In this document: in pieces, positions 4,942-7,163 of the stretch
How positions within the stretch are numbered: position 1 is the stretch's first letter
Layout of the letters: the number at the start of each line of letters is the position of its first letter
Source of the DNA: Flavobacteriales bacterium
GTDB taxonomy: Bacteria; Bacteroidota; Bacteroidia; Flavobacteriales_D; Sanyastnellaceae
Reading direction: 5' to 3'
DNA length: 7,163 nt
Assembly (NCBI GenBank): GCA_027488055.1
Contig: JAIYCK010000285.1
Location: forward strand, 1 to 7,163
Position numbers and translations under genes: made by a program
Notes under the pieces: model-generated
Databases searched by the model: none
Told to the model about the DNA's origin: nothing
Seen by the model: only the letters and a program-made list of their open reading frames with translations

Positions 4942-7163
4942 ATGCCCACGCTCACAAAATTTGTAGATGTCATAGTCCCGCTCGCCGTGCCCAAAGCATT
5001 GACGTATCGCGTACCCCAAATCTTCAATGAGCATATTGTATTAGGTCAACGTGTTGTTGTGCCATTGGGAAAATCAAAGCTACTAACGGGCATCGTGCAA
5101 AATATTCACCATGTGGCCCCTTCAGAATATGCAGCTAAATATGTTGAAGCTGTTTTGGATGAACACCCCATCATTCATCCTATTCAATTTACATTCTGGC
5201 ATTGGATGGCCCGCTATTACCATTGCCATCCCGGCGAAGTTCTGAATGCTGCGCTGCCGGCCGGATTGAAACTCAATAGCGAGACCAAATTCACGCTTGT
5301 AGCCGAATACCTTGACCAGCACGAGGGTGCAACACCCCGCGAATTAGAGTTGATGGAGCTGCTTCGCATGAACGGCCAAATGACACACGATGACATTGCC
5401 AAGGCATTGGAATTAAAAGGAGCTCAACCTTTGCTCAAATCCCTTCTCAGCAAAGGTTATATCGCCAGCGAAGAGGAAATCATCGATCGCTACAAGCCCA
5501 AGACAATCGACTTGGTAAAACTGGGTACGGCCGCCAATAGCGACTCCAAACTCACTGAAGTCTTGGCTCAACTCGAAAAACGCAACGCACTCAAGCAAGT
5601 CGATCTCCTGCTCGCTTATCTTCAGCTCAATGGCCATGACACGCAAGGAAATCAAGAGGTGCACAAATCCAAACTGCTCGAGCAGGCGCATGCGACATCT
5701 TCTGTGCTGAATGCCATGGTGGACAAAGACATCTTTGTCTTGGAAAAAAAAGAAATTGGCCGGCTGCAAAAGTACTTGATGCCTCTTGCAGGTCGACCAG
5801 CTCTGGCGGATTTTCAGGAGCAGGCCGCAACCGAAATCAAAGCGCAATGGGAAGCGCATTCCATCGTTTTGTTTCATGGAGTCACTTCCAGCGGCAAAAC
5901 AGAGGTTTACAGCCAATTGATTCGTGAAACATTGGACCGTGGGGAGCAAGTGCTCTTTTTGCTACCCGAAATCGCACTCACAACCCAAATCATCGAACGC
6001 ATGCGACGCTACTTCGGAAAAGAAGTAGGCGTTTACCACAGCGGACATAGCGATCATGAGCGGGTTGAAGTCTGGCAAAAGGTATTATCTAATACCCCAG
6101 GAGAATGTGATTTGATCGTAGGTGCGCGCAGCGCTGTGTTTCTACCTTTTCAGCGCCTAGGCTTGATCATCGTGGATGAAGAACACGAGACAAGCTATAA
6201 ACAGCAGGACCCCTCGCCTCGTTATCAAGGACGCGACACAGCCATTTACTTGGCGAGCCTTTTCAATGCCAAAGTTTTGCTAGGTTCTGCCACTCCTTCC
6301 ATCGAGTCCTATCGACATGCCCAAGCTGGAAAATACGGTTTAGTCACGGTCACCCAACGCTTCGGCGGAATGATGCTACCTGCGGTAGAGATTGTGGATC
6401 TTCGCCCAGAATCCAAGGCCAAAAGCTTGCAGAATCACTTCTCACAATATATGATCGAACGCATCGACCATAATCTACAACTTGGCAAACAAATCATTCT
6501 CTTCCAAAACAGAAGAGGTTATAGCCCCATTTGGGAATGTCATCAGTGCAATTGGATTCCGCAATGCACGCGTTGTGATGTGAGTTTAACCTATCACAAA
6601 CATTCCAACGTACTCAAATGCCATTACTGCGGTTACAGCGCTCAGCCTGTCTCTGAATGCGGTGCATGTGGTGGAAGAGATATTCGGATGCTTGGCTTTG
6701 GTACTGAAAAAATTGAGGATGACGTGCAACAGCTTTTTCCAAACGCCCATGTAGGCCGAATGGATCTGGAAACGACGCGCAATAAAAACGCATATCAAAA
6801 AATCATCGCAGACTTTGAAGCAGGGGTTACCAATATCCTTATTGGTACACAAATGATTACCAAGGGCCTCGACTTTGACAATGTGGGATTGGTTGGCGTG
6901 CTGAATGCTGACAAACTTGTCAGTTATCCTGACTTCCGGTCAATGGAAAGGGCTTTCCAACTCATGATGCAAGTGGCTGGAAGGGCTGGAAGAAAAAAAG
7001 AGCAAGGACATGTTATCATCCAAACCTACGCTCCCAGCCACTGGCTGCTGGATTTGATCCAACAAAACGACTACAGTAAAATGTATCACAGGGAAATTGA
7101 CGAACGTAAAAATTTTGGGTACCCTCCCTTTGTCCGTTTGATCAAAATCACCCTCAAACACAA
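4942..7163 (+). CDS. priA: Primosomal protein N' / replication restart helicase PriA, 3'-truncated by window edge
   Basis: PriA recognises stalled forks and D-loops, unwinds the lagging-strand arm and starts reloading of the replicative helicase. The frame is open for 740 codons without a stop to the window end; roughly the last 70-80 residues are missing, judged from the usual family length near 800. Domains in order are: the 3'-DNA-binding domain (1 to about 105, VDVIVPLAVPKALTYRVP); a winged-helix region (about 130-175); helicase lobe 1 with Walker A GVTSSGKTEVY (K319 in the loop), DEEH (412-415) followed by ETSYKQ, and GSATPS (448-453); a zinc-binding insert with eight cysteines (533, 536, 542, 545, 560, 563, 573, 576); and lobe 2 with GTQMITKGLDF (from 635) and QVAGRAGR (677-684). 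The C-terminal domain begins near 690. All helicase and zinc residues are intact. ATG 4942 fits the conserved N-terminus, and no in-frame ATG lies nearby upstream. It is divergent from the panD operon. Confidence 0.98.
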   Translation, partial: MPTLTKFVDVIVPLAVPKALTYRVPQIFNEHIVLGQRVVVPLGKSKLLTGIVQNIHHVAPSEYAAKYVEAVLDEHPIIHPIQFTFWHWMARYYHCHPGEVLNAALPAGLKLNSETKFTLVAEYLDQHEGATPRELELMELLRMNGQMTHDDIAKALELKGAQPLLKSLLSKGYIASEEEIIDRYKPKTIDLVKLGTAANSDSKLTEVLAQLEKRNALKQVDLLLAYLQLNGHDTQGNQEVHKSKLLEQAHATSSVLNAMVDKDIFVLEKKEIGRLQKYLMPLAGRPALADFQEQAATEIKAQWEAHSIVLFHGVTSSGKTEVYSQLIRETLDRGEQVLFLLPEIALTTQIIERMRRYFGKEVGVYHSGHSDHERVEVWQKVLSNTPGECDLIVGARSAVFLPFQRLGLIIVDEEHETSYKQQDPSPRYQGRDTAIYLASLFNAKVLLGSATPSIESYRHAQAGKYGLVTVTQRFGGMMLPAVEIVDLRPESKAKSLQNHFSQYMIERIDHNLQLGKQIILFQNRRGYSPIWECHQCNWIPQCTRCDVSLTYHKHSNVLKCHYCGYSAQPVSECGACGGRDIRMLGFGTEKIEDDVQQLFPNAHVGRMDLETTRNKNAYQKIIADFEAGVTNILIGTQMITKGLDFDNVGLVGVLNADKLVSYPDFRSMERAFQLMMQVAGRAGRKKEQGHVIIQTYAPSHWLLDLIQQNDYSKMYHREIDERKNFGYPPFVRLIKITLKH

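Noticed and set aside
5413..5949. Minus-strand open frame of 178 codons inside priA
   Set aside because: The plus strand here encodes continuous PriA sequence through to the Walker A motif. The antisense product is cysteine- and phenylalanine-rich with no family resemblance.

Overview
The window looks like an ordinary chromosomal segment of a Bacteroidota bacterium, most likely from the Flavobacteriales or close to it. The clues are a long DUF349-repeat protein, the Bacteroidota forms of RecX and PriA, weak or absent Shine-Dalgarno sequences, and two matches to the Bacteroidota promoter pattern (TTTG, then TAnnTTTG). I see no mobile element, CRISPR array, tRNA or rRNA, and no base-composition break that would suggest recent transfer. 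The genome assignment is inferred from gene families, not from a marker gene.

Layout, left to right. Positions 2-526 (+) hold the 3' part of an integral membrane protein gene whose start lies outside the window. It converges on recX (516-986, -), and the two coding regions overlap by 11 bases. The plus-strand gene appears to use an intrinsic terminator located inside recX (611-648). A 240-base spacer (987-1226) carries a plausible promoter for a 563-residue DUF349 protein (1227-2918, +). That gene ends at a compact hairpin (2936-2959), which can serve as terminator from both sides.

On the minus strand follows a tight three-gene operon, transcribed right to left: panD (4450-4803), a UPF0104/YbhN-type membrane protein (3438-4442) and rfaE2 (2958-3434). 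The intergenic gaps are 7 and 3 bases. The operon joins a pantothenate/CoA biosynthesis step with an envelope-type membrane protein and an ADP-heptose-type nucleotidyltransferase. panC is not beside panD in this window.

A 138-base divergent spacer (4804-4941) separates panD from priA (4942 to beyond 7163, +), the replication-restart helicase, whose last part is cut off by the window edge. The spacer contains several short inverted repeats, one of them directly in front of the panD start codon, and a promoter-like element so close to the priA start that the mRNA could be leaderless.

Overall this is housekeeping and envelope DNA (DNA repair/restart, CoA, LPS heptose). I found no convincing undescribed system. 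The most useful observations concern transcript ends (a terminator embedded in a convergent gene, a two-way terminator) and the panD/priA regulatory spacer.
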